Source: Microbacterium sp. No. 7
GTDB lineage: Bacteria > Actinomycetota > Actinomycetes > Actinomycetales > Microbacteriaceae
NCBI RefSeq assembly: GCF_001314225.1
Contig: NZ_CP012697.1
Location: forward strand, 930,001 to 994,000
Direction of reading: 5' to 3'
DNA length: 64,000 nt
Part shown: one piece after another, positions 15,908 to 24,340 of the stretch
How positions within the stretch are numbered: position 1 is the stretch's first letter
Layout of the letters: each line of letters begins with the position of its first letter
Program-made: the position numbers and the translations under genes
The notes under the pieces: generated by a model
What the model saw: only the letters and a program-made list of their open reading frames with translations
The model's database searches: none
What the model was told of the DNA's origin: nothing

Positions 15908-15913
15908 TAGACT
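15908..15913 (+). promoter_or_regulatory. -10 box of pcrA
   Basis: TAGACT, 9 nt before the ATG at 15923, consistent with a leaderless or nearly leaderless mRNA. Confidence 0.5.
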
Positions 15914-15922
15914 TGACGGGTC

Positions 15923-18358
15923 ATGAGCCAGCCTCCACAACCGCTGATCGTCGGCGATGCCCGCGCCGACGACGACCTGCTCGACGGGCTCAACCCGCCG
16001 CAGCGCGACGCCGTCACCTATCGCGGCCAGGCTCTGCTGATCGTCGCGGGAGCCGGGTCGGGCAAGACCCGCGTGCTCACGCACCGCATCGCGTCGCTGC
16101 TGCGGCGCCGCGAGGCCTGGCCGAGCCAGATCCTCGCGATCACCTTCACCAACAAGGCCGCCGCAGAGATGCGCGAGCGCGTGGGGCACCTCGTCGGCGA
16201 GAGCGCCCGCGGCATGTGGATCTCGACGTTCCACTCCGCGTGCGTGCGCATCCTGCGCCGCGAGGCGGAGCAGTTCGGGTTCACGAAGAGCTTCACGATC
16301 TACGACTCGGGCGACTCGCGCGCGCTCGTCAAGCGCCTCGTCAAGGAGCACGAGGCGGATGCCTTCGGCCTCACGCCCGCGGCCGTGCAGGGCCGCATCT
16401 CGAAGCTGAAGAACGAGCTCGCCGACGCCGAGTCGTACGCGCGCACGGCCAACCTCTCCGACCCGGCGGAGCGGCTGTTCGTCGAGATCTTCGCCGACTA
16501 CCAGCGCGCGCTGCAGCGGGCGAACGCGTTCGACTTCGACGACCTGATCGCGCAGACGGTCTACCTGTTCCGTGCCTTCCCCCACGTCGCCGACGTGTAC
16601 CGCCGCCGCTTCCGGCACGTGCTCGTCGACGAGTACCAGGACACCAACCACGCCCAGTACTCCCTCATCCGCGAGCTCACGCGGGCCCCGGGCTCCGACG
16701 GCGGACCGCACTCGACCAGCGCGGGCGACAGCGGCATGATGATCTTCGACGCCCCGTCCGCCGACGCGGAGCCGGCGTCCCTCACCGTCGTCGGCGACTC
16801 CGACCAGTCGATCTACGCGTTCCGCGGCGCCGACATCCGCAACATCACGGAGTTCGAGCGCGACTTCCCCGGCGCGAAGGTCGTGCTGCTGGAGCAGAAC
16901 TACCGCTCGACCCAGAACATCCTCAGCGCGGCGAACGCCGTCATCGGGCACAACTTCGACCGCAAGGACAAGAAGCTGTGGACCGACGTCGGCGCCGGCG
17001 AGCCGATCGTCGGGTTCACCGGCTACTCGCAGCACGACGAGGCGCAGTTCGTCGCCGACGAGGTCGAGGCGCTGCACCGCGCGGGTCTCGGCTACTCCGA
17101 CATGGCGGTCTTCTACCGCACCAACTCGCAGTCCCGCGCGCTCGAGGAGATCCTCATCCGCGCCGCCGTGCCCTACAAGATCATGGGCGGCACGCGGTTC
17201 TACGAGCGCGCCGAGATCAAGGACGCCCTCGCGTACCTCGTCGCGGTCGCCAACCCCGCCGACGAGCTGGCGCTGCGCCGCATCCTCAACAAGCCGCGCC
17301 GCGGCATCGGCGATGTGACCGAGACGGCGATCGCCCGCTACGCGGCCGAGCACGGCATCACCTTCCGCGAGGCGCTCGCCGACCCCGCCGCGATCGGTCT
17401 CGGGCCCAAGCTGCAGGCCTCGATCCGCCGGCTCGACGCCGTGCTGCGGGAGGCCGCCGAGATCATGCTGCCCGCCTTGGGCGAGGTCGCCCCGCCGACG
17501 TCGGTGACCGAGGGCCTGAACACGCTGCTGCAGGGGAGCGGGTACCTCGACGCGCTGCGCCTCTCGAAGGACCCGCAGGACGAGGCACGCGTCGAGAACC
17601 TCGACGAGCTCGTGGCCGTGACCCGTGAGTTCGCCCGCAACAACCCCGACGGCACGATCCTCGACTTCCTCACCGAGGTCGCCCTCGTGTCCGACGCCGA
17701 CGACCTCGACGACGGGTCGGGCTCCGTCTCGCTCATGACGATGCACACGGCCAAGGGCCTCGAGTTCGACGCCGTCTTCGTCACCGGCGTCGAGGAGGAC
17801 CTCATCCCGCACCGCATCTCGGCGGGCGAGCCCGGGGGCCCGCAGGAGGAGCGCCGGCTGTTCTACGTGGCGCTCACGCGGGCCCGCAAGCGCCTGTACC
17901 TGTCGCTCGCGATGACCCGCGCGCAGTTCGGAGAGGTCTCGGCCGCCATGCCCAGCCGCTTCCTGCAGGAGATCCCGGCGGAGCTCATCCAGTGGCGCCA
18001 GTCGCCCGGCGACGTGAACTCCCGCGGCGGCGCGCAGTCGCGGGCGCTCAACGCGCGGCGGCCCGGCGGCCCGGGCGGGGGAGCGGGAGGCCGCCGGTAC
18101 GGCGACGACCTCGTGCCCCTGCCGCGCCGCGAGCCCACCCCGTCGCTCGAGCGCTTCGCCAACCGCATCCCGGCGAAGATGCGCGACAACAGCGACCTGC
18201 AGCTCGAGGCGGGCGATCGCATCCGGCACGACGACTTCGGCGAGGGGCGCGTCGACATGATCACGGGCGAGGGCGCCAAGCGCGTCGCGCACGTGCGCTT
18301 CGACACCGCGGGCGCCAAGAAGCTGCTGATCAAGGTCGCCCCGATCCAGAAGATCTGA
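15923..18358 (+). CDS. pcrA: ATP-dependent DNA helicase PcrA/UvrD
   Basis: An 811-residue superfamily 1A 3'-5' helicase for DNA repair and replication-fork maintenance. Q-motif LNPPQRDAV, Walker A GAGSGKTR with K48, TFTNKAAAEMRERV (motif Ia), Walker B VLVDEYQDTNHAQ, motif III VVGDSDQSIYAFRGAD, EQNYRSTQNIL (motif IV), LMTMHTAKGLEFDAVFVTG (motif V) and LFYVALTRARKRLYL (motif VI) are all present. A roughly 30-residue Gly/Ser-rich insertion sits between the Walker B region and motif III. The C-terminal AGDRIRHDDFGEGRVDMITGEG is the Tudor-like RNA-polymerase-binding module of PcrA. Confidence 0.95.
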   Translation: MSQPPQPLIVGDARADDDLLDGLNPPQRDAVTYRGQALLIVAGAGSGKTRVLTHRIASLLRRREAWPSQILAITFTNKAAAEMRERVGHLVGESARGMWISTFHSACVRILRREAEQFGFTKSFTIYDSGDSRALVKRLVKEHEADAFGLTPAAVQGRISKLKNELADAESYARTANLSDPAERLFVEIFADYQRALQRANAFDFDDLIAQTVYLFRAFPHVADVYRRRFRHVLVDEYQDTNHAQYSLIRELTRAPGSDGGPHSTSAGDSGMMIFDAPSADAEPASLTVVGDSDQSIYAFRGADIRNITEFERDFPGAKVVLLEQNYRSTQNILSAANAVIGHNFDRKDKKLWTDVGAGEPIVGFTGYSQHDEAQFVADEVEALHRAGLGYSDMAVFYRTNSQSRALEEILIRAAVPYKIMGGTRFYERAEIKDALAYLVAVANPADELALRRILNKPRRGIGDVTETAIARYAAEHGITFREALADPAAIGLGPKLQASIRRLDAVLREAAEIMLPALGEVAPPTSVTEGLNTLLQGSGYLDALRLSKDPQDEARVENLDELVAVTREFARNNPDGTILDFLTEVALVSDADDLDDGSGSVSLMTMHTAKGLEFDAVFVTGVEEDLIPHRISAGEPGGPQEERRLFYVALTRARKRLYLSLAMTRAQFGEVSAAMPSRFLQEIPAELIQWRQSPGDVNSRGGAQSRALNARRPGGPGGGAGGRRYGDDLVPLPRREPTPSLERFANRIPAKMRDNSDLQLEAGDRIRHDDFGEGRVDMITGEGAKRVAHVRFDTAGAKKLLIKVAPIQKI

Positions 18359-18431
18359 GCGCGGTCGGCGGCCCGTGCCGCTCTCCGGCGACGGCCGTCG
18401 CGTGGAAGGTGTAAAGGCATACGCCAATGGG

Positions 18432-18437
18432 TAGAAT
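18432..18437 (+). promoter_or_regulatory. -10 box of the vapBC operon, leaderless
   Basis: TAGAAT followed by 6 nt and the ATG at 18444. The bases GGTGT and ACACC flank the region at about 18407 and 18439 and could be half-sites for the antitoxin, but this is weak. Confidence 0.45.
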
Positions 18438-18443
18438 GACACC

Positions 18444-18695
18444 ATGAGCCTCAGCATCAAGAATCCGACGGTGCTCGAGCTGACGCGCGAGCTGGCCGCG
18501 GTGCTCGGCACCAGTCAGGTGAGTGCGCTCGAAGTCGCGCTCCGCGAGAAGCTCGAGCGAGAGCGCCGGGGCGACGACACGCGGTTCCAGCGCATACGCA
18601 GCGACCTGCTCGACATCCGCGAGCTGGCCGGTGACGGGCCGGCGCGGCAGCAGATCGACGACGACATGTACGACGAGTGGGGCCTCCCGCAGTGA
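18444..18695 (+). CDS. vapB: Type II antitoxin, VapB (Rv0623-like/PSK family)
   Basis: An 83-residue antitoxin. The N-terminal MSLSIKNPTVLELTRELAAVLGTSQVSALEVALREKLERER matches the Rv0623-like (PSK) antitoxin family, with a ribbon-helix-helix-like DNA-binding part. The acidic C-terminus (QQIDDDMYDEWGLPQ) is expected to wrap the toxin's active site. Its stop overlaps the toxin start (GTGA), the usual antitoxin-first order that keeps the antitoxin in excess. Likely autoregulated. Confidence 0.88.
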   Translation: MSLSIKNPTVLELTRELAAVLGTSQVSALEVALREKLERERRGDDTRFQRIRSDLLDIRELAGDGPARQQIDDDMYDEWGLPQ

Positions 18696-19087
18696 TCATC
18701 GACACCTCGGCGATCGTCGCCGTGATCGACGGCGAGACGGACGCGGAAGCCGTCGCCAGGTGCATCTCGTCGGCGCCCCGGCTCGCGATCTCGGCCGCGA
18801 CGCTGGTCGAGCTGACGGGCGTGCTGATGCGATATCGGCGCCCTGAGCTGCACGCTGCCGTCGATCGGCGACTCGCCGACTGGGGTGTCGAGGTGGTGCC
18901 GTTCGACGCGGAGCAGAGTCGTGTCGCCAGGCAGGCCTATCGCGACTACGGGCGGGGATCGGGCCATCCGGCTCGCCTCAACCTCGGCGACTGCTACAGC
19001 TATGCGCTCGCCGCCATCACCGGCGACGACCTCCTCTTCGTCGGCGATGACTTCACGCACACCGACGTGCGCTCAGCACTGAGGTGA
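18692..19087 (+). CDS. vapC: Type II toxin, VapC PIN-domain ribonuclease
   Basis: A 131-residue PIN-domain endoribonuclease that cuts RNA unless bound by the VapB antitoxin encoded before it. The metal-binding acidic residues are in place: D4 (IIDTSA), E40 (LVELTG), D100 (NLGDCYSYALA) and D119 (LFVGDDF). Length is typical of VapC. I start at the GTG at 18692, which overlaps the antitoxin stop and places the first Asp in the canonical M-I-I-D-T/S position. All catalytic residues are intact, so the toxin should be active. Confidence 0.92.
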   Translation: MIIDTSAIVAVIDGETDAEAVARCISSAPRLAISAATLVELTGVLMRYRRPELHAAVDRRLADWGVEVVPFDAEQSRVARQAYRDYGRGSGHPARLNLGDCYSYALAAITGDDLLFVGDDFTHTDVRSALR

Positions 19088-19243
19088 CGATCGCCCTCGC
19101 GCGCGCGGTGGGGCGCGGTGGGCTGGAGTATGCCGCGGCGTTCCGGCGCCGCCGTGCGCGGTGCAGGACGGATGGCGGATGCCGGGCATCCGGCCGCGTA
19201 TATCGTCCCGTGCCGGCCAGAAGTCCCGCACGGTGCACGGGGG

Positions 19244-19969
19244 TCAGTGCCCGGCGGCCCCCGCGTCTGCGGTACCGGTCTCCCCGGTGCCGATCTCCCC
19301 GGTGCCGGTCTCCCCGGCCCCGGATGCCGCGGCGTCGGCCGTGGCATCCTCGGCATCCCCTGCCCCCGCCGTCGCGGCCGCGACGAGGTGGTGGTGCCAC
19401 AGCCGGCGCAGGGCGAGCATGAGCGGCTCGTACATCGCGGTGCCGAGCACGGCGTACGAGACGGCCTCGCTCAGCGGCATGTCGGCGACCGGCGCGATCT
19501 CGCCGATCGCGACATCGCGCATCGCGTCGCTGTAGCGGTCGATCGTCGCCGGGGAGTCGTCGAGACCCGCCGCCTCGAGCGCGCGGAGCGCGTGGTCGAG
19601 CTGCGCCACGGCGGCGGCGTCGCGGTGGTAGACCAGCCCGAGCCGTTCCATCGCGGCGTGCGCGAGCGGGTGTTCGCCGCCGGTCGCGACGTACGGCGGG
19701 AGCGCCTCGACGGCCCGCCCGAGGGTCCTGACGGGATCGGCGGAGTCGGGGTGGTCGACGAGGTCGAGGATGTCGCGGATGCGCGCGAGCGGCAGACCCC
19801 GCACCTCGGCGAGGGCGCCGATGAGGCGCAGCCGCGCCAGATGGTCGTCGTCGTACTCGGCACGCGTCGCCGAGACCGGGCGGCCCTTCGGCAGCATCCC
19901 CTCGCGCAGGTAGAACTTCACGGTCGCGAGGGGGACCCCGCTGCGCTGCGAGAGCTCGGAGATCAGCAT
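19244..19969 (-). CDS. MerR-family transcriptional regulator
   Basis: A 241-residue regulator. The N-terminal winged helix reads MLISELSQRSGVPLATVKFYLREGMLPKGRPVSATRAEYDDDHLARLRLIGAL, the MerR pattern of HTH, then wing, then dimerisation helix. The middle has no cysteine pair, so a metal ligand is unlikely; a small molecule or peptide is more probable. The last 40 residues are an Ala/Gly/Thr-rich tail with a repeated GETGTGEIGTG word. It is divergent from a small membrane protein gene, and two palindromic sites lie between them. Confidence 0.88.
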   Translation of the reverse strand: MLISELSQRSGVPLATVKFYLREGMLPKGRPVSATRAEYDDDHLARLRLIGALAEVRGLPLARIRDILDLVDHPDSADPVRTLGRAVEALPPYVATGGEHPLAHAAMERLGLVYHRDAAAVAQLDHALRALEAAGLDDSPATIDRYSDAMRDVAIGEIAPVADMPLSEAVSYAVLGTAMYEPLMLALRRLWHHHLVAAATAGAGDAEDATADAAASGAGETGTGEIGTGETGTADAGAAGH

Positions 19970-19989
19970 CCGGCACCCCTCCCTTGTGT

Positions 19990-20033
19990 TGGAGAGTATA
20001 ACTATCTACTCTTGGAGAGTCGAACTATCCAAG
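19990..20033. promoter_or_regulatory. Two copies of a palindromic MerR-type operator
   Basis: TTGGAGAGTATAACTATC (19990-20007) and TTGGAGAGTCGAACTATC (20013-20030) are direct copies of one pseudo-palindromic site, TTGGA-n-AGT-n3-ACT-n-TCCAA in the second copy. The start-to-start distance is 23 bp, close to two helical turns. They are AT-rich in a GC-rich background and sit between the MerR gene and the membrane protein gene, so the MerR protein probably binds here and controls both. Confidence 0.7.
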
Positions 20034-20041
20034 GAGGAGCC

Positions 20042-20461
20042 GTGGACCCCATCGTCTCGATCGTCGCGGGCGCGACGATCCTCACCGTCATCGGAATCAT
20101 GTCGGGCGGAACGTTCCTGCTGCGGATCCACGCGGCCGGCATGCCGTTCAACGACCTGCAGAAGACGTTCTTCCGCGCGGGTCACGCGCACGCCGGCGTG
20201 CTCGTGACGCTCGGCCTCGTCGTCGTGCTCGTGCTCGCCGTCTCCGGTGCGCCCGCCGCGTGGCAGTGGGCCGGCGTCGGCGTGCTCGCGAGTGCGCTGC
20301 TGATCCCGGCGGGCTTCTTCCTCTCGGTGCTCGGCAACGACCCGCGGCGGCCCGGCCGCGCGATCGTGCTGCTGTGGGCCGGGGTGGTCGTGCTCGCGCT
20401 GGCCCTCGCGAGCGCCGGCGTCGCGGTCATCGTCGCGGGGGCGTCGGCGCTGGCATCCTGA
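20042..20461 (+). CDS. Small integral membrane protein with GHAHAG motif, probable MerR target
   Basis: A 139-residue protein with four hydrophobic segments (TILTVIGIMSGGTFLLRI, VLVTLGLVVVLVLAV, WAGVGVLASALLIPAGFFLSVL and IVLLWAGVVVLALALASAGVAVIVA). The loop FNDLQKTFFRAGHAHAGV holds two histidines and may bind a metal or small ligand. I do not recognise a function. The GTG at 20042 follows an AAGGAGG ribosome site 4-5 nt upstream. It is transcribed divergently from the MerR gene, with the shared operator directly in the promoter. Confidence 0.8.
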   Translation: MDPIVSIVAGATILTVIGIMSGGTFLLRIHAAGMPFNDLQKTFFRAGHAHAGVLVTLGLVVVLVLAVSGAPAAWQWAGVGVLASALLIPAGFFLSVLGNDPRRPGRAIVLLWAGVVVLALALASAGVAVIVAGASALAS

Positions 20462-20494
20462 CCGTCGCGCGGCCTCTCCGGCGGCGATGCCGGA

Positions 20495-21199
20495 TCAGGG
20501 CACCTGCACGCCGACGAACGTCGTCCTCTTGCGCAGCGCGAAGCCGAGCTTCTCGTAGGCGGCGATCGCGCCCGTGTTGTCGGCGGCGGCGTGCAGGAAG
20601 GCGCGGTCGCCGCGCTGCTGAATGCCGAACGCGATGTCGAGCACGAGCCGCGACGCGAGCCCCTGACGCCGGTACGCGTCGTCGGTCGACACCGCGCTGA
20701 TCTCGGTCCACCCCTCCGGATGCAGGCGCTCGCCCGCCATCGCGATGAGCCGTCCGTCACGGCGGATGCCGATGTAGCGGCCGAGCTCGTGGGTGCGGGG
20801 CTGGAACGGTCCGGGCTGGTTGCGCTCGACGAGCGCGAGCATGTCGGCGGCGTCCTCGGCTCCCAGCTCGATCGCCTCGTCGTCGGGCCGCGGCGCCAGC
20901 CGCTCCGTCTCGACGAGCTGCACCCCGGCGCCGCGCCACGCCGGCTCCCAGCCGGCGGGCAGCGCGGGGTCGGCGTGCGAGATGCCCAGCGTGCCGCCCG
21001 GGCCGACGATCTCGACGATGCTGTCCCAGACGCGCGGGTCGTCCCAGTCGCGCACCGCCACGAACGTCGCGACGTCGGCGGGGTAGCGGCGCACGAGGTC
21101 GTCGCCGATCGCGAACCGGGCGTGCGGCCCGGTCAGGGCGTGCCACGCGGGGTTGTCGAGCACGGCGGTGTCGACCGCGGCGGAACGGATGTCGGACAT
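20495..21199 (-). CDS. GNAT-family N-acetyltransferase (FR47-like)
   Basis: A 234-residue acetyltransferase. The C-terminal half holds the catalytic fold: LIAMAGERLHPEGWTEISAVSTDDAYRRQGLASRLVLDIAFGIQ (motif A with RRQGLA) then RAFLHAAADNTGAIAAYEKLGFALRKRTTFVGVQVP (motif B). The N-terminal 100 residues are an extra domain (MSDIRSAAVDTAVLDNPAWHALTGPHARFAIG), as in FR47-like two-part GNATs. I start at the ATG at 21197-21199. Monocistronic; acceptor unknown. Confidence 0.85.
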   Translation of the reverse strand: MSDIRSAAVDTAVLDNPAWHALTGPHARFAIGDDLVRRYPADVATFVAVRDWDDPRVWDSIVEIVGPGGTLGISHADPALPAGWEPAWRGAGVQLVETERLAPRPDDEAIELGAEDAADMLALVERNQPGPFQPRTHELGRYIGIRRDGRLIAMAGERLHPEGWTEISAVSTDDAYRRQGLASRLVLDIAFGIQQRGDRAFLHAAADNTGAIAAYEKLGFALRKRTTFVGVQVP

Positions 21200-21423
21200 G
21201 AGCGGCCTCGCGTCTCGGGTGGGCCGATACGACGGCCCGGCGGACAGGTATGCATCGATTGTGAGCCGCCCCGCGGGCGGGCGGCGCCGAGGTGACGTCG
21301 TATGACGAGGGCGCCGCCGTGCGGCATCCGTCCCGCGCGGGAGCCCTTTCCGCGGCATCCGCGCGGCCGCCGGCCGCCAGGCTCTGTGCAGGGTTCCCGA
21401 AGGCAACGGGCATCCCGCGCGGC

Positions 21424-21429
21424 TAGGCT
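21424..21429 (+). promoter_or_regulatory. -10 box of the sseB-like gene, leaderless
   Basis: TAGGCT followed by 6 nt and the ATG at 21436. Confidence 0.5.
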
Positions 21430-21435
21430 CGACGC

Positions 21436-22458
21436 ATGGCTTTGTTCAGACGTGACAAGAACGACCCCTCCGCATCCGAGACCCCCGACGCCGTGGCCGA
21501 TGAGCCGGTCGAGCCGGTCGCGGCCGACGAGCCCGTCCCGCACGTCAACATCTCGGTGTCGACCTATGGCAAGCCGCACCAGGCCCCGCCCGCGGCGCCC
21601 GCCGCGAACGGCCAGCCCGCCGCCAACGGCCAGGCGGCCCCGTCCGCCGCATCGGCCATGCCGGCCAACATCGTGCTGCACGCCGCGCTGCAGGGCGCGC
21701 CGTTCCCGCCCGAGCCGCTCGACGTCATCAAGGTCATGCGCCAGGCGCTGCAGGGCCACCTGTACCTGCGCGTCGCCGGCAACATCGACCAGCTGCGCGC
21801 CGAGAACAAGCCGCTGACGCTCGGCGTCTCGGTCGTCGAGGACAAGAAGTTCCTGCTCGCCTTCACGGGCGTCGACGCGCTGCGCGACAGCGTGAACTCC
21901 GACGGCGACACCAACACGTCGGCCCTCTCGCAGCCCTCGACGGTCGTGCTGAAGAACGTGCTGGAGGGCGGTCACGACGGGCTCATCCTCAACCACGCGA
22001 CCGAGGGCTCGCGCATCGTGCTGCCCGCGGCGCTCATCGAGCGCGCGCTCAACGAGGCCGATCCCGAGCACACGATCAAGTCGCTCCTCGCCCGCGGGCG
22101 CTCGCCCGAGAACGCCGTGGCCGTCGGCCAGGCGCTCGCGCGCGTCAAGGTGTGGGCGGCGGCGCGCCAGGTCGCCGAGGGCGTGGGCCTCGCCGAGATG
22201 CGCCCGTCGGAGGGCGAGCGCCTGCTCGAGCTCTACTCGCACCCCCTCGAGGTGCTCGCCATGGGCCGCGACGACCGCCCCGTCGCGTTCGAGCCCGCGC
22301 AGCTCGCGGCGGCGCTCGTCGCCCAGCCGACCCTCACCGGTGTCGTGATCGACGCGGCCGGCCCGTGGATGCAGGTCAGCCGTGAGCAGCTCGCCCCCGT
22401 GCTGGCCCTCGCGGGCACCGACCCGGCCGACAGCCCCGTGAAGCCCGCGGGGGAGTAG
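21436..22458 (+). CDS. SseB-domain protein
   Basis: A 340-residue soluble protein. After a 75-residue acidic and Ala/Pro-rich N-terminus with an ANGQPAANGQAA repeat, residues about 80-200 resemble the SseB N-terminal domain (HAALQGAPFPPEPLDVIKVMRQALQGHLYLRVAG ... LTLGVSVVEDKKFLLAFTGVDALRDS), and a second related unit runs to the C-terminus (LVAQPTLTGVVIDAAGPWMQVSREQL). SseB was first described as a rhodanese-enhancing protein; no catalytic role is established. It is followed by a strong terminator and is a single-gene unit. Confidence 0.75.
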   Translation: MALFRRDKNDPSASETPDAVADEPVEPVAADEPVPHVNISVSTYGKPHQAPPAAPAANGQPAANGQAAPSAASAMPANIVLHAALQGAPFPPEPLDVIKVMRQALQGHLYLRVAGNIDQLRAENKPLTLGVSVVEDKKFLLAFTGVDALRDSVNSDGDTNTSALSQPSTVVLKNVLEGGHDGLILNHATEGSRIVLPAALIERALNEADPEHTIKSLLARGRSPENAVAVGQALARVKVWAAARQVAEGVGLAEMRPSEGERLLELYSHPLEVLAMGRDDRPVAFEPAQLAAALVAQPTLTGVVIDAAGPWMQVSREQLAPVLALAGTDPADSPVKPAGE

Positions 22459-22485
22459 CCCGAACGTCGCCCCACAGCGGGCGGG

Positions 22486-22527
22486 AACCCTGCGACGCAC
22501 GATCCGCCGTGCGTCGCAGGGTTTTTT
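22486..22527 (+). terminator. Intrinsic terminator of the sseB-like gene
   Basis: AACCCTGCGACGCACG (22486-22501) pairs with CGTGCGTCGCAGGGTT (22508-22523), a perfect 16-bp stem with a 6-nt loop ending in a run of six T. This is the clearest rho-independent terminator in the window. Confidence 0.92.
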
Positions 22528-22543
22528 CGCGTGGATGATGCGA

Positions 22544-22581
22544 TGACACTCGGTTTCACATATACTGACGCTCGGTATCAC
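22544..22581 (+). promoter_or_regulatory. Operator repeats and -10 box of the acyl-CoA dehydrogenase gene
   Basis: Two 16-bp direct copies, TGACACTCGGTTTCAC (22544-22559) and TGACGCTCGGTATCAC (22566-22581), lie 22 bp apart. Each is weakly palindromic (TGA...TCA). A good -10, TATACT, sits between them at 22561-22566. This arrangement is typical of repression by a TetR-type fatty-acid regulator; the TetR gene at 24572-25240 is the obvious candidate. Confidence 0.6.
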
Positions 22582-22606
22582 GCCCGATTCTGCAAGGGAG
22601 CACACC

Positions 22607-24313
22607 GTGGCCACTGACTACACCCCGCCGGTCGACGACTACGCCTTCCTGTTCGCCGAGGCGTTCGGCCGCGACATCGCGGCGCAGGCGTCGGGCGGCG
22701 CCTTCACCGCCGACGACGCGACCGAGATCGTCGCGGGGGCCGGGGACTTCGCGGCCGGCGTGCTCGCGCCGCTCGAGTCCGTCGGCGACCGCGTCGGCGC
22801 GCGCCTGGAGAACGGCCAGGTGCACATGCCCGACGGCTTCGCCGAGGCGTACCGCGCCTTCGTCGAGGCGGGCTGGGTCACCGCCGAGGCGCCGGAGTCG
22901 GCCGGCGGCGACGGGCTGCCGGGCGTCGTGCGCGCGGGGCTCGGCGAGATCTGGAACGCCTCGAACGCCGCCTTCGCGCTGTGCTGGCTGCTGTCGGCCG
23001 GCCAGATCCACGCGCTCGACGCCGCGGCATCCGACGAGATCCGCGAGACGTACCTCACCAAGCTCGTGTCGGGCGAGTGGACCGGCACCATGAACCTCAC
23101 CGAGCCGCAGGCCGGCAGCGATCTCGGCGCCATCCGCACGATCGCGACGCCGCAGGGCGACGGGTCGTGGTCGGTGAGCGGCCAGAAGATCTTCATCACG
23201 TGGGGCGACCACGACATCGCCGAGAACATCGTGCACCTCGTGCTCGCGCGCACGCCCGACGCCCCCGCGGGCGCCCGCGGGCTCTCGCTCTTCGTCGTGC
23301 CGAAGCACCACGTCGGCTCCGGCGAGCGCAACGGCGTCACGACCGTCGCGATCGAGCACAAGCTCGGCATCCACGCGAGCCCCACGTGCGTGCTCGCCTT
23401 CGAGAACGCGACCGGATACCTCGTCGGCGAGCTGCACGGCGGCCTCGACGGCATGTTCGTCATGATGAACTCGGCGCGCACCGGCATGGGCCTGCAGGCC
23501 ACCGGCATCGCCGACCGCGCCTACCAGCAGGCCGCGGGGTACGCCGCCGAGCGCGTGCAGGGCCGCGTGCTCGGGCGCGACGCCGGCGCCACGATCGGCG
23601 AGCACCCCGACGTGCGGCGCCTGCTGCTGTCGATGTCGACCCGCATCTACGCGATGCGGGCGCTCGGCGTGTTCGCCGGCGACCTCTTCGACCGCGCGGA
23701 TGCCGACGGCACCGGCCGGCTCGGCGAGTTCTTCGTGCCGATCCTCAAGGGCTGGGCGACCGAGGAGGCGCAGCTCATCACGAGCGAGGCGATCCAGGTG
23801 CACGGCGGCATGGGGTTCGTCGAGGAGACGGGCGTGGCGCAGCACTACCGCGACGCCCGCATCATGACGATCTACGAGGGCACGACCGCGATCCAGTCGA
23901 ACGACCTCGTCGGCCGCAAGGTGCTGCGCGACGGCGGCGCCACGGCGGAGCAGGTGTTCGGGCTCATCGACGAGACGATCGCGACCCTGAGCGGCATCGA
24001 CGCGCCCGAGGCGGCCCGCACGGCCGAGCGCCTGCGGCGTGCCGTCGACGCGGCGCGCCGCGCGACCGCGGCGCTGCTCGGCTTCGCCGATGCGCCGCGC
24101 GACGCGTACGCGGTGAGCGTGCCGTATCTGATGCTGCTCGGCACCCTCGCGGGCGGCTGGATGCACGGGCTGGCGCTCGCCGCCGTGTTCGGCCACGCCG
24201 AGCGCTCCGAGGCGGATGCCGCGCGCATCACCGCCGCGGACTTCTACGGCACCCACCACCTGCCCCGCGTGCACGCCCTCGCCGAGACCGTCGCCGCCGG
24301 CGAGACCCCCTAG
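22607..24313 (+). CDS. Acyl-CoA dehydrogenase (DmdC/FadE5-like)
   Basis: A 568-residue flavoenzyme that introduces the alpha-beta double bond into acyl-CoA thioesters. Conserved stretches: EWTGTMNLTEPQAGSDLGAIRT (FAD contact), GQKIFITWGDHDIAENIVHLVLAR, HKLGIHASPTCVLAF, and MMNSARTGMGLQATGIADRAYQQAAGYAAERVQGR. The catalytic glutamate is expected in IYEGTTAIQSNDLVGRK. The length (about 570 instead of 380) and C-terminal extension fit the DmdC/FadE5 class with the extra acyl-CoA dehydrogenase C-terminal domain. It starts with GTG behind AGGGAG and is probably monocistronic. Confidence 0.93.
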   Translation: MATDYTPPVDDYAFLFAEAFGRDIAAQASGGAFTADDATEIVAGAGDFAAGVLAPLESVGDRVGARLENGQVHMPDGFAEAYRAFVEAGWVTAEAPESAGGDGLPGVVRAGLGEIWNASNAAFALCWLLSAGQIHALDAAASDEIRETYLTKLVSGEWTGTMNLTEPQAGSDLGAIRTIATPQGDGSWSVSGQKIFITWGDHDIAENIVHLVLARTPDAPAGARGLSLFVVPKHHVGSGERNGVTTVAIEHKLGIHASPTCVLAFENATGYLVGELHGGLDGMFVMMNSARTGMGLQATGIADRAYQQAAGYAAERVQGRVLGRDAGATIGEHPDVRRLLLSMSTRIYAMRALGVFAGDLFDRADADGTGRLGEFFVPILKGWATEEAQLITSEAIQVHGGMGFVEETGVAQHYRDARIMTIYEGTTAIQSNDLVGRKVLRDGGATAEQVFGLIDETIATLSGIDAPEAARTAERLRRAVDAARRATAALLGFADAPRDAYAVSVPYLMLLGTLAGGWMHGLALAAVFGHAERSEADAARITAADFYGTHHLPRVHALAETVAAGETP

Positions 24314-24340
24314 CCCTTCAACCCCGCGCGCCCGCCGTCG

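Noticed and set aside
19322..19400. Tandem DNA repeats near the end of the MerR gene as an intergenic element
   Set aside because: They are within the reading frame and encode a GETGTGEIGTG tail; the stop codon comes after them.
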